Origin: a virus
Strand: one strand, 5' to 3'
Length of the DNA stretch: 64,000 nucleotides
IMG/VR virus record: IMGVR_UViG_3300044701_001455
Location: 1 to 64,000 of that record
In this document: positions 34,450-51,425 of the stretch, one piece after another
Layout: every line of letters begins with the position of its first letter
Numbering within the stretch: the stretch's first letter is position 1
Notes under the pieces: generated by a model
What the model was told of the DNA's origin: nothing
The model's database searches: none
The model's input: the letters and a program-made list of their open reading frames with translations, nothing else
Program-made: the position numbers and the translations under genes

Positions 34450-35856
34450 ATGTTAAATCCATTCTTTTTAAACGGTTCTAAGGCAGAACAGGGATTGATG
34501 CAAGACCTGATTAATGAATCTATTAGAATGTATGGTATTGACGTATATTATTTACCTAGACAATATGTAACAGAAAGAACAGTCATAAAAGAGGTTATAG
34601 AATCTGAATTTAATTTTGCATATCCAATTGAGGCATATGTCGATTCATATGACGGATATGGTGGTCAAGGAACTATTCTATCCAAATTTGGTATTCAAGA
34701 ACTAGATGATTTAAAAATAATAATTTCCCAAGAGAGGTTTAGTAATTATATTACACCTTTGATGGAAAAATTACCTGATGTTAAACTTGCAACTCGTCCT
34801 AAAGAGGGTGATTTAATTTATTTTCCTTTAGGTGATCGTTTGTTTGAAATAAAATACGTTGAGCACGAAAAACCCTTCTACCAACTTCAAAAAAACTATG
34901 TTTATGAATTAACTTGCGAACTCTTTAGATATGAAGATGAAGTTATTGATACTGATATGGGATTCATCAATGATAATATTGAAAACGAAGGATATATACA
35001 AACTATTCAAATGATTGGTATTGGATCTACAGCATCTGCTATAGCATCTGTTGTTAATGGTGGTGTAAGATATATTACTATAACCAATAGAGGTTCTGGA
35101 TATACTGATCCACCCAAGGTTGTATTTTCTTCAGCTCCTCCCGGAGGAGTGACTGCTACCGGAGTTGCAGTTATGATTAGTGGAATAGTTGATTTATGCG
35201 AATCTGATCCAAATCTGTTACGAGTTCAAGCAATTCAACTCACAAATGCCGGATCAGGTTACACAGTTGCTCCAAAAATATCTTTTGTTGGTGGTGGCGG
35301 ATCCGGTGCTAAAGCAGAAGCAGTTATTGGAGATGGAATTGTGGGTGTTATTACAGTCACAAATCCTGGATCTGGATATAGTTCTCCACCTTCAATTTCA
35401 TTTACTGGCATTTCAAGTGTTGGAGCAGCAGCTACAGCAATTCTTTCAGCATCAGGTTCTGTAAGTTCCATTAGAATTACAAATTCTGGATTAGGATATA
35501 CTTCCACTTCAGTTCAAATAGGTTCACCAAATACTATGGTAGGTTTTGGAACCTACATTTATAATGAAAAATTAACCGGAAGTGTTAGTAATGTTAAGGC
35601 TAGAGTTAAGTCTTGGAATTCTCAATCTAAAATACTTGAAGTATCAAATATTACTGGAAACTTTAAACCTGGGGAAAATATAGTCGGATCTCAATCTGGA
35701 GCAGTTTATGCTATTGGAAGTATAAATACTAACAATCTAGCAGATCCTTTAGATAAATTGAATGTGAGGGGTAAATTTGCCCAAAACGATATTATTGAAG
35801 AAGAAGCGGATGAAATTTTAGATTTTAGTGAAAAAAATCCTTTTGGAACTCCATAA
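34450..35856 (+). CDS. gp14: Neck protein gp14 with internal beta-repeat insertion
   Basis: 468 residues against 256 in T4. The N-terminal 185 residues are typical gp14 (LINESIRMYGIDVYYLPRQYVTERTVIKEVIESEF, then PKEGDLIYFPLGDRLFEIKYVEHEKPFYQL..YELTCELFRYEDEVIDT). The end (EEADEILDFSEKNPFGTP) is also gp14-like. Between them, residues ~190-350 hold four GSGY modules (ITNRGSGYTDPPKV, LTNAGSGYTVAPKISF, VTNPGSGYSSPPSISF, ITNSGLGYTSTSV), which account for the length difference. The insertion would place a beta-structured domain at the neck, possibly surface exposed. Function of the core is secure; the insert is unexplained. Confidence 0.9.
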   Translation: MLNPFFLNGSKAEQGLMQDLINESIRMYGIDVYYLPRQYVTERTVIKEVIESEFNFAYPIEAYVDSYDGYGGQGTILSKFGIQELDDLKIIISQERFSNYITPLMEKLPDVKLATRPKEGDLIYFPLGDRLFEIKYVEHEKPFYQLQKNYVYELTCELFRYEDEVIDTDMGFINDNIENEGYIQTIQMIGIGSTASAIASVVNGGVRYITITNRGSGYTDPPKVVFSSAPPGGVTATGVAVMISGIVDLCESDPNLLRVQAIQLTNAGSGYTVAPKISFVGGGGSGAKAEAVIGDGIVGVITVTNPGSGYSSPPSISFTGISSVGAAATAILSASGSVSSIRITNSGLGYTSTSVQIGSPNTMVGFGTYIYNEKLTGSVSNVKARVKSWNSQSKILEVSNITGNFKPGENIVGSQSGAVYAIGSINTNNLADPLDKLNVRGKFAQNDIIEEEADEILDFSEKNPFGTP

Positions 35857-35870
35857 ATTAAGAGGTTACG

Positions 35871-36872
35871 ATGTTTGAATATTACTATCACGAAATATTT
35901 CGAAGAACTATAGTTTCATTCGGAACATTATTTAATAACATATCAATTAAGCATTTTAATGATGCGGGAAATGTAACCTCAGTAATTAAAGTTCCTCTAG
36001 CATATGGTCCCACACAGAAATTTCTAGCAAGGTTAGAACAACAACCTAATCTGAATGCACCTGTTCAAATGTCTCTTCCAAGAATGTCATTTGAATTTGT
36101 TGGACTTTCTTATGATGCCGGTAGAAAATTAACAACTACTCAAACATTTTTAACTTCCTCCACTGAAGATAAAACAGATATTAAAAAAGCATATATGCCA
36201 GTTCCATATAATATGGATTTTGAACTGAGTATAATGTGCAAAATAAATGATGATATGCTGCAGATAATTGAGCAGATTTTACCATATTTTCAACCATCAT
36301 ATAATCTAACAGTTGATCTAGTTAAAACAATTGGAGAAAAAAGAGATATTCCAATTGTTTTAGAAAATATTAGTATGGATGATACCTACGAAGGTGATTT
36401 TAATACTAGAAGAGCATTAATTTATACTCTTAGATTTACTGCAAAAACTTACCTGTTTGGTCCTATTGTTTCTGGCGTATCCAAAGATATCATCAAAAAG
36501 GTTACTGTTGGTCTTGTTGCTGGAGATTCTCGCTCAACCGCAAGAGATCTTACATATTCAGTTGAACCAGTTGCTACAACTAGTTATAGTGATAGTTCAA
36601 TTACTACATTATCTCAAAATATTGGACCAACAGATTCTTCAATAACTGTAGACAATTCATCTTCAATTCCAGCACAATCTCACATTGTTCTAAATGATGA
36701 AACAATGCAGGTAACTAAAAAGGTTGGAAATGTTTTGACCGTGGTTAGAGGTTCTTACGGAACCCCAATATTAGATCACGTTTCTGGAACCCCAATTAAA
36801 TTAATTACAGAAACTGATAATTCACTCATCGAATTTGGAGATGATTTTGGATTTAGTGGATCTTCATTTTGA
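35871..36872 (+). CDS. gp15: Tail sheath stabiliser and completion protein gp15, with C-terminal extension
   Basis: 333 residues against 272 in T4. The N-terminus MFEYYYHEIFRRTIVSFGTLFNNISIKHFNDAG followed by VPLAYGPTQKFLARLEQQP matches the family, as do MPVPYNMDFELSIMCKINDDMLQIIEQILPYFQPSYNLTV and the ENISMDDTYEGDFNTRRALIYTLRFTAKTYLFGP segment. gp15 caps the tail tube and sheath and docks the head. Residues ~243-315 are an added module (SSITVDNSSSIPAQSHIVLNDETMQVTKKVGNVLTVVRGSYGTPILDH) of the same type seen in the giant ORF. GAGG lies about 10 bases before the ATG. Confidence 0.93.
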   Translation: MFEYYYHEIFRRTIVSFGTLFNNISIKHFNDAGNVTSVIKVPLAYGPTQKFLARLEQQPNLNAPVQMSLPRMSFEFVGLSYDAGRKLTTTQTFLTSSTEDKTDIKKAYMPVPYNMDFELSIMCKINDDMLQIIEQILPYFQPSYNLTVDLVKTIGEKRDIPIVLENISMDDTYEGDFNTRRALIYTLRFTAKTYLFGPIVSGVSKDIIKKVTVGLVAGDSRSTARDLTYSVEPVATTSYSDSSITTLSQNIGPTDSSITVDNSSSIPAQSHIVLNDETMQVTKKVGNVLTVVRGSYGTPILDHVSGTPIKLITETDNSLIEFGDDFGFSGSSF

Positions 36873-36878
36873 TTTTTT

Positions 36879-37325
36879 ATGGATAAAGACTATAATAAGT
36901 TAGATGATATTTTTAATGTATCTGGAGAAATAATTCATAAAACCTCAGAAGAAGACTCTTCGATCATCCCTAAGGTGGTTGAAGGTAACTCCGATCAAAG
37001 AAATATTGACTTAAAAAATGATTATGAATATACAAGAGGAACGATATATTCTCTGGTAGAAAAGGGTCAGGAATTGATCAATGGAATACTTGAAGTTGCA
37101 CAAGAAACAGAATCTGCAAGAGCATATGAAGTTGCGGGGCAGTTGATTAAAAGTGTATCTGATGCTACAGATAAATTAATCAATCTCCACAAGAACTTGA
37201 AAGATATTGAAGAGGTTAAGCAGGCTGGTCCTACAAATGTTACTAATGCTCTTTTCGTAGGTTCGACAGCAGAATTGTCAAAACTTTTAAAATCTCAAAG
37301 GAAAGAAAATTCAGAAGATAAATAG
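36879..37325 (+). CDS. gp16: Small terminase subunit gp16
   Basis: 148 residues (T4 gp16 is 164). The central helical hairpin ETESARAYEVAGQLIKSVSDATDKLINLHKNLKDIEE is the conserved oligomerisation core of T4-type small terminases, and the N-terminal acidic stretch and C-terminal basic tail (LLKSQRKENSEDK) fit. It assembles as rings that stimulate the gp17 ATPase/nuclease. gp17 does not follow; instead the fibre region begins 19 bases later. Confidence 0.88.
   Translation: MDKDYNKLDDIFNVSGEIIHKTSEEDSSIIPKVVEGNSDQRNIDLKNDYEYTRGTIYSLVEKGQELINGILEVAQETESARAYEVAGQLIKSVSDATDKLINLHKNLKDIEEVKQAGPTNVTNALFVGSTAELSKLLKSQRKENSEDK
37317..37324 (+). promoter_or_regulatory. Possible late promoter GATAAATA
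   Basis: GATAAATA overlaps the gp16 stop codon and lies 20 bases before the next ATG (37345). It fits NATAAATA, but because the motif is also coding (Asp-Lys-stop) chance occurrence cannot be excluded. Confidence 0.4.
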
Positions 37326-37344
37326 TTAAAAATATTTTATTCCA

Positions 37345-37686
37345 ATGGCAGTTGCTGAAATTAACAGTTTAACTATCGAAAGAGGGACTGATTTTGAAGC
37401 GACTTTTAAAATTTTAGAAGCAGATTCATCTCCAGTAACTCTTTCTTATTATACTGGGATTTCTAAAATAAGAAAATATCCCTCCTCACCCACATATCAT
37501 TCCTTTACGGTCGGTATTACAACTGCAACTGGTGAGGTAAATATTTCTATGGGGCAAACTACTACCCGTCTATTAACTCCTGGTAGAAATTACTTTGATA
37601 TTATCATTATTAGTCCAGATATTTCTGATAATATGACGACAAAAGTAGTTGAAGGGACAATTATTGTTTCGGAGAGTAGTTACTAA
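37345..37686 (+). CDS. Virion-associated hypothetical protein, Ig-like beta fold
   Basis: 113 residues, mainly beta (TIERGTDFEATFKILEADSSPVTLSYYTGISKIRKYP, then PGRNYFDIIIISPDISDNMTTKVVEGTIIVSESSY). The RGTDFEATFKI...TGEVNISM pattern resembles N-terminal domains of phage receptor-binding upper-baseplate proteins (BppU-like), which is a weak analogy. Its last base is shared with the next start. Expressed with the fibre genes by position. Confidence 0.7.
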   Translation: MAVAEINSLTIERGTDFEATFKILEADSSPVTLSYYTGISKIRKYPSSPTYHSFTVGITTATGEVNISMGQTTTRLLTPGRNYFDIIIISPDISDNMTTKVVEGTIIVSESSY

Positions 37687-37997
37687 TGGCAGAATTTAAT
37701 ATAAAACTTAGTTCAAAGCCAAAATTCAAAGTCGTTGCTACTACTGGGGGTGTTCAAGTGCCAGCAAGATTTCAGGATCTAATAGATTTTGACCCTACTG
37801 ATAAAAATGACAAATACGTTATAATGTATAATGGAGCAACTGGAAAATATCATTTAGTTAATCCAGATGAAGTTCTAAATGCTGCTGCATCTACAGAAAC
37901 ATTGCAACCGGGATTGGTTGGATTTGCAACTGCGTTCTTAGACAGGGTAGATATTGATTTAGATAATAGAATTGATGTTGATGCCGGAAGTTTCTAA
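37686..37997 (+). CDS. Virion-associated hypothetical protein
   Basis: 103 residues, starting MAEFNIKLSSKPKFKVVATTGGVQVPARFQDLIDFDPTDKNDKYVIMYNGATGKYHLVNPDEVL and ending RIDVDAGSF. The opening resembles short N-terminal attachment domains of fibre proteins, and the D-G/A-G-S-F end recurs in the next gene (DGGSF). Overlaps the upstream stop by one base. Function unknown; probably a structural accessory. Confidence 0.65.
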   Translation: MAEFNIKLSSKPKFKVVATTGGVQVPARFQDLIDFDPTDKNDKYVIMYNGATGKYHLVNPDEVLNAAASTETLQPGLVGFATAFLDRVDIDLDNRIDVDAGSF

Positions 37998-38002
37998 ATT
38001 TT

Positions 38003-38010
38003 TATAAATA
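38003..38010 (+). promoter_or_regulatory. Late promoter TATAAATA
   Basis: Perfect TATAAATA followed by AATACAT, in a 107-base gap, about 95 bases before the fibre ATG at 38105. The leader between them carries an AGAGGA ribosome-binding site just before the ATG. Confidence 0.7.
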
Positions 38011-38104
38011 AATACATATGGTGTTAAATTTATATAATATTAATAATATTTTTGGTGTGGGTTTGACTTGATTATCAAGTTTGTATCTTTACATAGAGGA
38101 AAAA

Positions 38105-39664
38105 ATGCCAGCACCCGCACCTACAATTCAACTTAAAAGAGGTCTTTTCGTAGATCTACCTGGTCTTAAGGCAGGTGAACCAGGATTTACTACGGATACC
38201 AATGATCTGTATATTGGTATCAATAGCACAACTCAGGATAATAAGTTCTTTGGCAGTTCTAGATACTGGGAAAGAGAGAACAATTCAAACAATACTTCTG
38301 CTGTTTTAAAACTATATAACCCAGCTGGTAGCGGAAGTATTAATTTAAATGCACCAGTGGGCCATTCTGGTGTCACAACTTATACTCTCCCTTCAGTTGC
38401 TCCTGTAGGAACAGGACACTTTTTAACTGCTGATGCCAACGGCGTTCTTTCTTGGGAAAGTGTTAGCGCATCGGCAACATTTAGTAATGCCAATTTAACT
38501 GGAATTACTACAATTGCATATATTGATGGAACAGATGCTACTTTCACTGGAATTGTAACTTCATCTTCTTTCTATGTTGATACCACCAAGGTTCTTTCAA
38601 CAGAAGGTGGTCTAGTTACTCTTTCTGGAATTGCAACAATTGATTCTACAACTAAGTCAACTTTAGAGTCTATTCTAAGTCTTGACCCCAATGATTTCGA
38701 TACTCTTAATGTAACTGGTATTGGAACATTTGGTGGTCTTCTTGATGCTAATGCTGGTTTAGATGTTACTGGTCACACTGAACTCGGTGACCTAAATGTA
38801 ACTGGAGTTGCAACATTCACTAGCGCAATTAATGCAGATCTCTCAGGAAATGCTGGAACTGCAACTTCCCTTGCTAATGCTAGAGATTTTGACATTAGCG
38901 GATCTTTTGTAACTGCAACTGCGGTTTCTTTTGACGGAACAGGTAATGTTTCATTAGCGGCAACAATCGCTCCAAACTCAATTACACTTGGAACTTACAC
39001 TTCAGGTGATTATGTTGCATCATTCACCGCAGGTGATGGTTTAACAGGAGATGCTTCAGGAGCAGGTTCAACTCCAACACTTTCAGTTAATGTTGGTGCT
39101 GGTATCACTATTGCATCTGACAATGTTGCTTTCAAAAATGCTAGTTCTTTATCAGATAATACACTCCAAAAGTGGGATGACACTAATGAGCAATTAGTCA
39201 ATTCCATCATTAGTGATAATGGAACTACTGCTACTGTTACTGGTGGATTAACTGTTACTGGTGATTTAACAATCAACGGAACAACAACTCAAGTTAATAC
39301 TACTGAGTTGACTGTTTATGACAGAACTATTACCCTCGGTATTCAGACTGGATCAACTCCAGTTGATACAAGCTGGGATCTTGGAGTTCTGATGAATTAT
39401 GGTGATGCAGGAGTTGCTAAGACTGCTGGTTTTGTTTGGGATTTTGGAACTAAGAGATTCCAATTTGCTTCTAATGCAGACAATCCTGCGGTCGGTGTTA
39501 ATACAACAACTCCAGATATTACAGTTTCTGATTTTGCTTCTATTGAAGTTGGGGGTCTTTGGATTAACAATGGCTGTTCAAGTGGCACTAAAGAGATTAT
39601 TGGATGCACCAACTCAGAATTGCATCTAATGAATATAATTGTTGATGGTGGAAGTTTCACCTGA
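38105..39664 (+). CDS. Fibre/structural protein with tropism-determinant-like N-terminus
   Basis: 519 residues from ATG 38105, chosen over a TTG at 38081 because AGAGGA (38095-38100) is well placed. PTIQLKRGLFVDLPGLKAGEPGFTTDTNDLYIGINS at the N-terminus is the short attachment domain seen in major tropism determinant-like and cyanophage fibre proteins. The middle consists of repeated LNVTGIGTF/DLNVTGVATF shaft segments and ADLSGNAGTATSLANARDF. A C-terminal segment GDLTINGTTTQVNTTELTVYDRTITLGI is shared with the large collagen-like fibre. It ends DGGSFT. Likely a virion fibre or spike. Confidence 0.8.
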   Translation: MPAPAPTIQLKRGLFVDLPGLKAGEPGFTTDTNDLYIGINSTTQDNKFFGSSRYWERENNSNNTSAVLKLYNPAGSGSINLNAPVGHSGVTTYTLPSVAPVGTGHFLTADANGVLSWESVSASATFSNANLTGITTIAYIDGTDATFTGIVTSSSFYVDTTKVLSTEGGLVTLSGIATIDSTTKSTLESILSLDPNDFDTLNVTGIGTFGGLLDANAGLDVTGHTELGDLNVTGVATFTSAINADLSGNAGTATSLANARDFDISGSFVTATAVSFDGTGNVSLAATIAPNSITLGTYTSGDYVASFTAGDGLTGDASGAGSTPTLSVNVGAGITIASDNVAFKNASSLSDNTLQKWDDTNEQLVNSIISDNGTTATVTGGLTVTGDLTINGTTTQVNTTELTVYDRTITLGIQTGSTPVDTSWDLGVLMNYGDAGVAKTAGFVWDFGTKRFQFASNADNPAVGVNTTTPDITVSDFASIEVGGLWINNGCSSGTKEIIGCTNSELHLMNIIVDGGSFT

Positions 39665-39686
39665 TAATTAAATAATACATTTCTAA

Positions 39687-39717
39687 ATAGGGGGGTATAT
39701 ACCCCCCTATTTTTTTA
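39687..39717 (+). terminator. Intrinsic terminator (perfect palindrome)
   Basis: ATAGGGGGG and CCCCCCTAT flank TATATA, giving a 24-base perfect palindrome at 39687-39710, followed by a run of T residues to 39716. The T-run ends at the ATG of the next gene (39717). Confidence 0.9.
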
Positions 39718-39908
39718 TGAATGAAGAAGATTATAAAGCAGTAATTGCTTCATACCAACAAAAAGCATTTGAATTGTTCAATCAAAATATTGTTTTAGAA
39801 ACTCAGATTAGTAGTTTGAGAAAAACTGTTGAAACTTTGACGATTGAAAATGAAAAATTAAAAAAAGTTAAAAAACCCACTAAGCAAGATGCCGGAGACT
39901 TTGTTTGA
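39717..39908 (+). CDS. Small coiled-coil protein
   Basis: 63 residues, with heptads in KAVIASYQQKAFELFNQNIVLETQISSLRKTVETLTIENEKLKK, then a basic tail. The start codon directly follows the terminator T-run, so it must be read from incomplete termination or be independently started; CTAAATA at 39683 is a possible late promoter overlapping the palindrome. Coiled-coil proteins of this size next to fibres may be assembly accessories; function unknown. Confidence 0.65.
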   Translation: MNEEDYKAVIASYQQKAFELFNQNIVLETQISSLRKTVETLTIENEKLKKVKKPTKQDAGDFV

Positions 39909-39932
39909 TTATTACTTTGCATTTAAATAATA

Positions 39933-39968
39933 CATAAATAATAAAAAACCTTTTATATAAAAGGTTTT
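39933..39968 (+). promoter_or_regulatory. Late promoter CATAAATA with adjacent palindrome
   Basis: CATAAATA (39933-39940) is followed 4 bases later by a 24-base perfect palindrome (AAAACCTTTTAT/ATAAAAGGTTTT, 39945-39968). The palindrome could be a bidirectional terminator for the 63-residue gene. If transcription starts about 6-7 bases after the promoter, it could instead be a 5'-terminal hairpin on the mRNA for 39998-42352. Confidence 0.6.
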
Positions 39969-39997
39969 ACGGTAAATACCATTTATGGGGTTAGTGA

Positions 39998-42352
39998 ATG
40001 GCAGCACCTATAATTAGGATTAAAAGATCTTCAGTTCCCGGAAAACGCCCTTCAGTAGAGCAACTTCCATCGGGGGAACTCGCTTTAAATACTTATGATG
40101 CTGAATTATTTGTAAGAAGAGAGCGTTCTGGAATAGGCACTGATGTTGTAAGAGTCGGTGCTGGAGCAACAGTAACAAATATTTTATATGTCACAAAAGA
40201 TGGAAGCGATACAAACACAGGAAAAAAACTTGGAGACGCAAAGGCAACCATCAAAGGAGCGATCTCAGCAGCAACAGAAGGAACAGTTATTAAAGTTTCT
40301 GCTGGATCTTATGTAGAAAATAATCCCATTGAGCTGCTGCCTCAGGTTAGTATAGTTGGAGATAGTTTAAGAGAAGTATCAGTTTCTCCTTTAAATTCTG
40401 GACAAGACTTATTTCATGTTGCTCCGGGAAATTATATTACTGATATGTCCTTTACTGGGACTATGAACTCCGGTTCAGCAATTTGTGCATTTAACCCAAA
40501 TACAGTTAGATATTTTGATCAATCACCTTACATAAGAAACTGTACCAATTTCATTCATAATAGCACTGGTCTAAAAATAGACGGTCAGCACGCTATTGGT
40601 AAACTTAAAAGTATAGTAATTGACTCATTTACTCAATATAATCAAGGTGGTATTGGCGTTTCCATTACAAATGAAGGATATGCTCAGTTAGTTTCTTTAT
40701 TCACGATTTGTAATGATGTTGCAGTTTTTTGTGGAAGTGGGGGTGCTTGTGATTTAACAAACTCAAACTCCTCTTTTGGTAACTATGCATTAGTTGCCGA
40801 TGGAGTAGGTCCAAAAAAATATACTGGAATTGTTACTAGTTCTCAATCTGTGAATAGTGACACTTTTGTGATTGATTTAAATGTACCGACATTAAATATA
40901 ACTTCAGCATTTTATAATAATACAACTGGAATATTAACAGCATATACTTCTTCTGCACATAAGTTTTCTGTTGGGATGGGAGTATCTATTGCTGGTCTTG
41001 GATTTACTTGCCAATCTGGGCCAGGAATTGTTACGTATCCTTCAGGAAATCAGGGGGGTTATGTTTTTAGAGTAAATACTGTTGCTCCTGGTAGATATAT
41101 TGATTCTTATAACTTAATACAAGCAAATAGACAAGAAATTATTGATACAGCATATGCGCAAATTGCAATATCACATCCGTTTTTTACAAATCCAAATCCC
41201 AATAAATGTAAAAGAGATATAGGGTATTTGGTCGATGCAGTTTCTTTAGATGTTAGAGACTATACCGATGAGCAAACAATTAAATTTGTAAAAGCATATT
41301 TTGACAAATCTGGATTTTTAATCGTAAATGGACTTGATGGAGAGACGCAAGAATCAATTACTGCATTTAATAAAGCTAGAGATTTAATGAAACTTGCGAT
41401 TACTAATAATTTAACAGTAAAAGATCTTAGTATTACCGCAGACCCAGCAACCGGATCAAATACAAGTCAATCATCTTGCTCAGATGTTAGAACATTTATT
41501 GACAATTTAGTTTCTATTGTAACAACTCCGATAGGTGAAGGTGATACGAGTTCTTTACCAGCAAATGTTTCTATGGCAAGCACTATTTTTAGTGCATATG
41601 TAGGAACTTCTACTTTACCCCACACTTATAATTCTGGAGGAACTGTAAAAATTGATGTTGTTAGACCTTTCGATGGGCAAGTAGTTTATTTTGGAGATCT
41701 TTATTATACTGTTGGCAGTATTTCAGTTTCTGCAGGGGGAACTGGTTATACTGGAAATGCAGATGTTACAATCTCACCACCAGATACTAATTGGGGAGTT
41801 CCTGCATCTGCTGTAGCGGAAGTTAAAAATGGATCAATTGTTGGAATTGAAATGGTTTCTAGTGGTAGGGGATATAGTTATCCCCCATCAGTTTCAATAA
41901 GCTCACCTAATGTGGGAATAAATACAGCAACAGCTACTGTTAATTTAGTTCCAACTTATTATGTAATTACTTCTTCTACTCCCATTTCCGCTGGTATATG
42001 CACTATTACATTGAGTGATAATGTTCCTTATGAGGTTGGAGTTGGTACTGCAGTTCCATTTTTTAAACAAAGTAGATTATTAGCTTCTGGACATTCTTTG
42101 GAGTATATTGGATCTGGAACTAATATTGATACGGCCCTTCCTTCAACGGGTGGAGTTCCCATTCAAGACCAGGAAGTTGATATGAGAAATGGTGGTCTTG
42201 TTGTTTTTACTTCGACAGATCAGTCTGGTAATTTTAGAATTGGTGATGGTGTTGTTGTTAATCAGCAAACTGGAACCATTTCTGGAACATTCTATTCTAA
42301 GAGTTTGTTTTCATCATTAACACCATTTATTCTAGCATTAGGAGGAGAATAA
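39998..42352 (+). CDS. Parallel beta-helix adhesin
   Basis: 784 residues. The N-terminus (MAAPIIRIKRSSVPGKRPSVEQLPSGELALNTYDAELFVRRE) is the short fibre-attachment domain. From about residue 62, LYVTKDGSDTNTGKKLGDAKATIKGAISAATEGTVIKVSAGSYVENNPIELLPQVSIVGDSL is the classic start of a pectin-lyase-like right-handed beta-helix, continuing to ~290. Residues ~570-655 are two GSGY modules (VSAGGTGYTGNADVTI, VSSGRGYSYPPSVSI). The C-terminus has a compact beta domain (NFRIGDGVVVNQQTGTISG). Such proteins bind or degrade surface polysaccharide; no catalytic residues can be assigned by eye. Four bases separate it from the next gene. Confidence 0.82.
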   Translation: MAAPIIRIKRSSVPGKRPSVEQLPSGELALNTYDAELFVRRERSGIGTDVVRVGAGATVTNILYVTKDGSDTNTGKKLGDAKATIKGAISAATEGTVIKVSAGSYVENNPIELLPQVSIVGDSLREVSVSPLNSGQDLFHVAPGNYITDMSFTGTMNSGSAICAFNPNTVRYFDQSPYIRNCTNFIHNSTGLKIDGQHAIGKLKSIVIDSFTQYNQGGIGVSITNEGYAQLVSLFTICNDVAVFCGSGGACDLTNSNSSFGNYALVADGVGPKKYTGIVTSSQSVNSDTFVIDLNVPTLNITSAFYNNTTGILTAYTSSAHKFSVGMGVSIAGLGFTCQSGPGIVTYPSGNQGGYVFRVNTVAPGRYIDSYNLIQANRQEIIDTAYAQIAISHPFFTNPNPNKCKRDIGYLVDAVSLDVRDYTDEQTIKFVKAYFDKSGFLIVNGLDGETQESITAFNKARDLMKLAITNNLTVKDLSITADPATGSNTSQSSCSDVRTFIDNLVSIVTTPIGEGDTSSLPANVSMASTIFSAYVGTSTLPHTYNSGGTVKIDVVRPFDGQVVYFGDLYYTVGSISVSAGGTGYTGNADVTISPPDTNWGVPASAVAEVKNGSIVGIEMVSSGRGYSYPPSVSISSPNVGINTATATVNLVPTYYVITSSTPISAGICTITLSDNVPYEVGVGTAVPFFKQSRLLASGHSLEYIGSGTNIDTALPSTGGVPIQDQEVDMRNGGLVVFTSTDQSGNFRIGDGVVVNQQTGTISGTFYSKSLFSSLTPFILALGGE

Positions 42353-42356
42353 TAAA

Positions 42357-42698
42357 ATGGCATTAGCACTTAATGTATTCCAGACTGTTACCTCAGTTAT
42401 CACAACTAATCCAGTTGGAATTTATACTGCTCCAGTTGGATATACTGGAGTTATCCTCCTAGCACAAGTTGCAAATATTGGTGGAAATTCTGAAGATATT
42501 TCTTTATCACATCAAAGATCAGTTGCTGGAATAGCAGTAACTACGGAAATGTTAAAGCAATATCCCATTTCGGCAAATGATACTGTTAATTTACTTTCCG
42601 GAAAATTAGTTCTTGAAAGTGGCGATACTTTAGTTCTTTATGGTAGCAATGGATCTAATTTAAAATTTGTTGCAAGTATTTTAGAAACACTTAACTAA
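42357..42698 (+). CDS. Virion-associated hypothetical protein
   Basis: 113 residues, beta-rich: FQTVTSVITTNPVGIYTAPVGYTGVILLAQVANIGGNSEDISLSHQRS, then ANDTVNLLSGKLVLESGDTLVLYGSNGSNLKFVASILETLN. The pattern of a capping jelly-roll-like domain is common beside cyanophage fibres. It lies between two large fibre genes with 4-12-base gaps, so it is co-transcribed. Function unknown. Confidence 0.7.
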   Translation: MALALNVFQTVTSVITTNPVGIYTAPVGYTGVILLAQVANIGGNSEDISLSHQRSVAGIAVTTEMLKQYPISANDTVNLLSGKLVLESGDTLVLYGSNGSNLKFVASILETLN

Positions 42699-50990
<8,292 letters not shown>

Positions 50991-50991
50991 T

Positions 50992-51423
50992 ATGAGAGAA
51001 AATTATACTTACAATTGGGAAATACTTTCTATTACCAAAATGAATCTTGAAGATAACAATAATGTAATCTTCAAGATTATATGGAGATTGATTGGAATAG
51101 ATCCAAATGGTGTAGAGGGAGTATTTAAGGGATCCACCGAACTAACACTACCAGATCAATTTGATGATAATTTTATCGAATATGAAAATATAACCCAAGA
51201 AAATATTATTAACTGGATTCAGCAGATTTTAAATATGGATGATGTTTATTCTGCTATAGATGATGATATGGAAAAAAATAAAAAGCAGATAGAAATTGTT
51301 TTTAATGGACAATATCCTTGGCAACAAATTACTATAGATCCGACTCCAGTAGATCCATCCACAATATTACATGATGCTACGGGTTTACTCACAATATCAC
51401 CAGAACAAAGTTTCTCTAATTAA
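50992..51423 (+). CDS. Hypothetical protein following the collagen-like fibre
   Basis: 143 residues from ATG 50992, two bases after the fibre stop; an upstream TTG start is rejected because it lies inside the fibre. MRENYTYNWEILSITKMNLEDNNNVIFKIIWRLIGID is followed by GVFKGSTELTLPDQFDDNFIEYENITQENIINWIQQIL. This pattern (short beta barrel, then helix) recurs in small cyanophage proteins next to fibres and may act as a chaperone or connector. That is inference; no family is assigned with confidence. Confidence 0.7.
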   Translation: MRENYTYNWEILSITKMNLEDNNNVIFKIIWRLIGIDPNGVEGVFKGSTELTLPDQFDDNFIEYENITQENIINWIQQILNMDDVYSAIDDDMEKNKKQIEIVFNGQYPWQQITIDPTPVDPSTILHDATGLLTISPEQSFSN

Positions 51424-51425
51424 AT

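Noticed and set aside
39687-39710. Palindrome as a protein-binding operator
   Set aside because: The following T-run makes an intrinsic terminator the simpler explanation.
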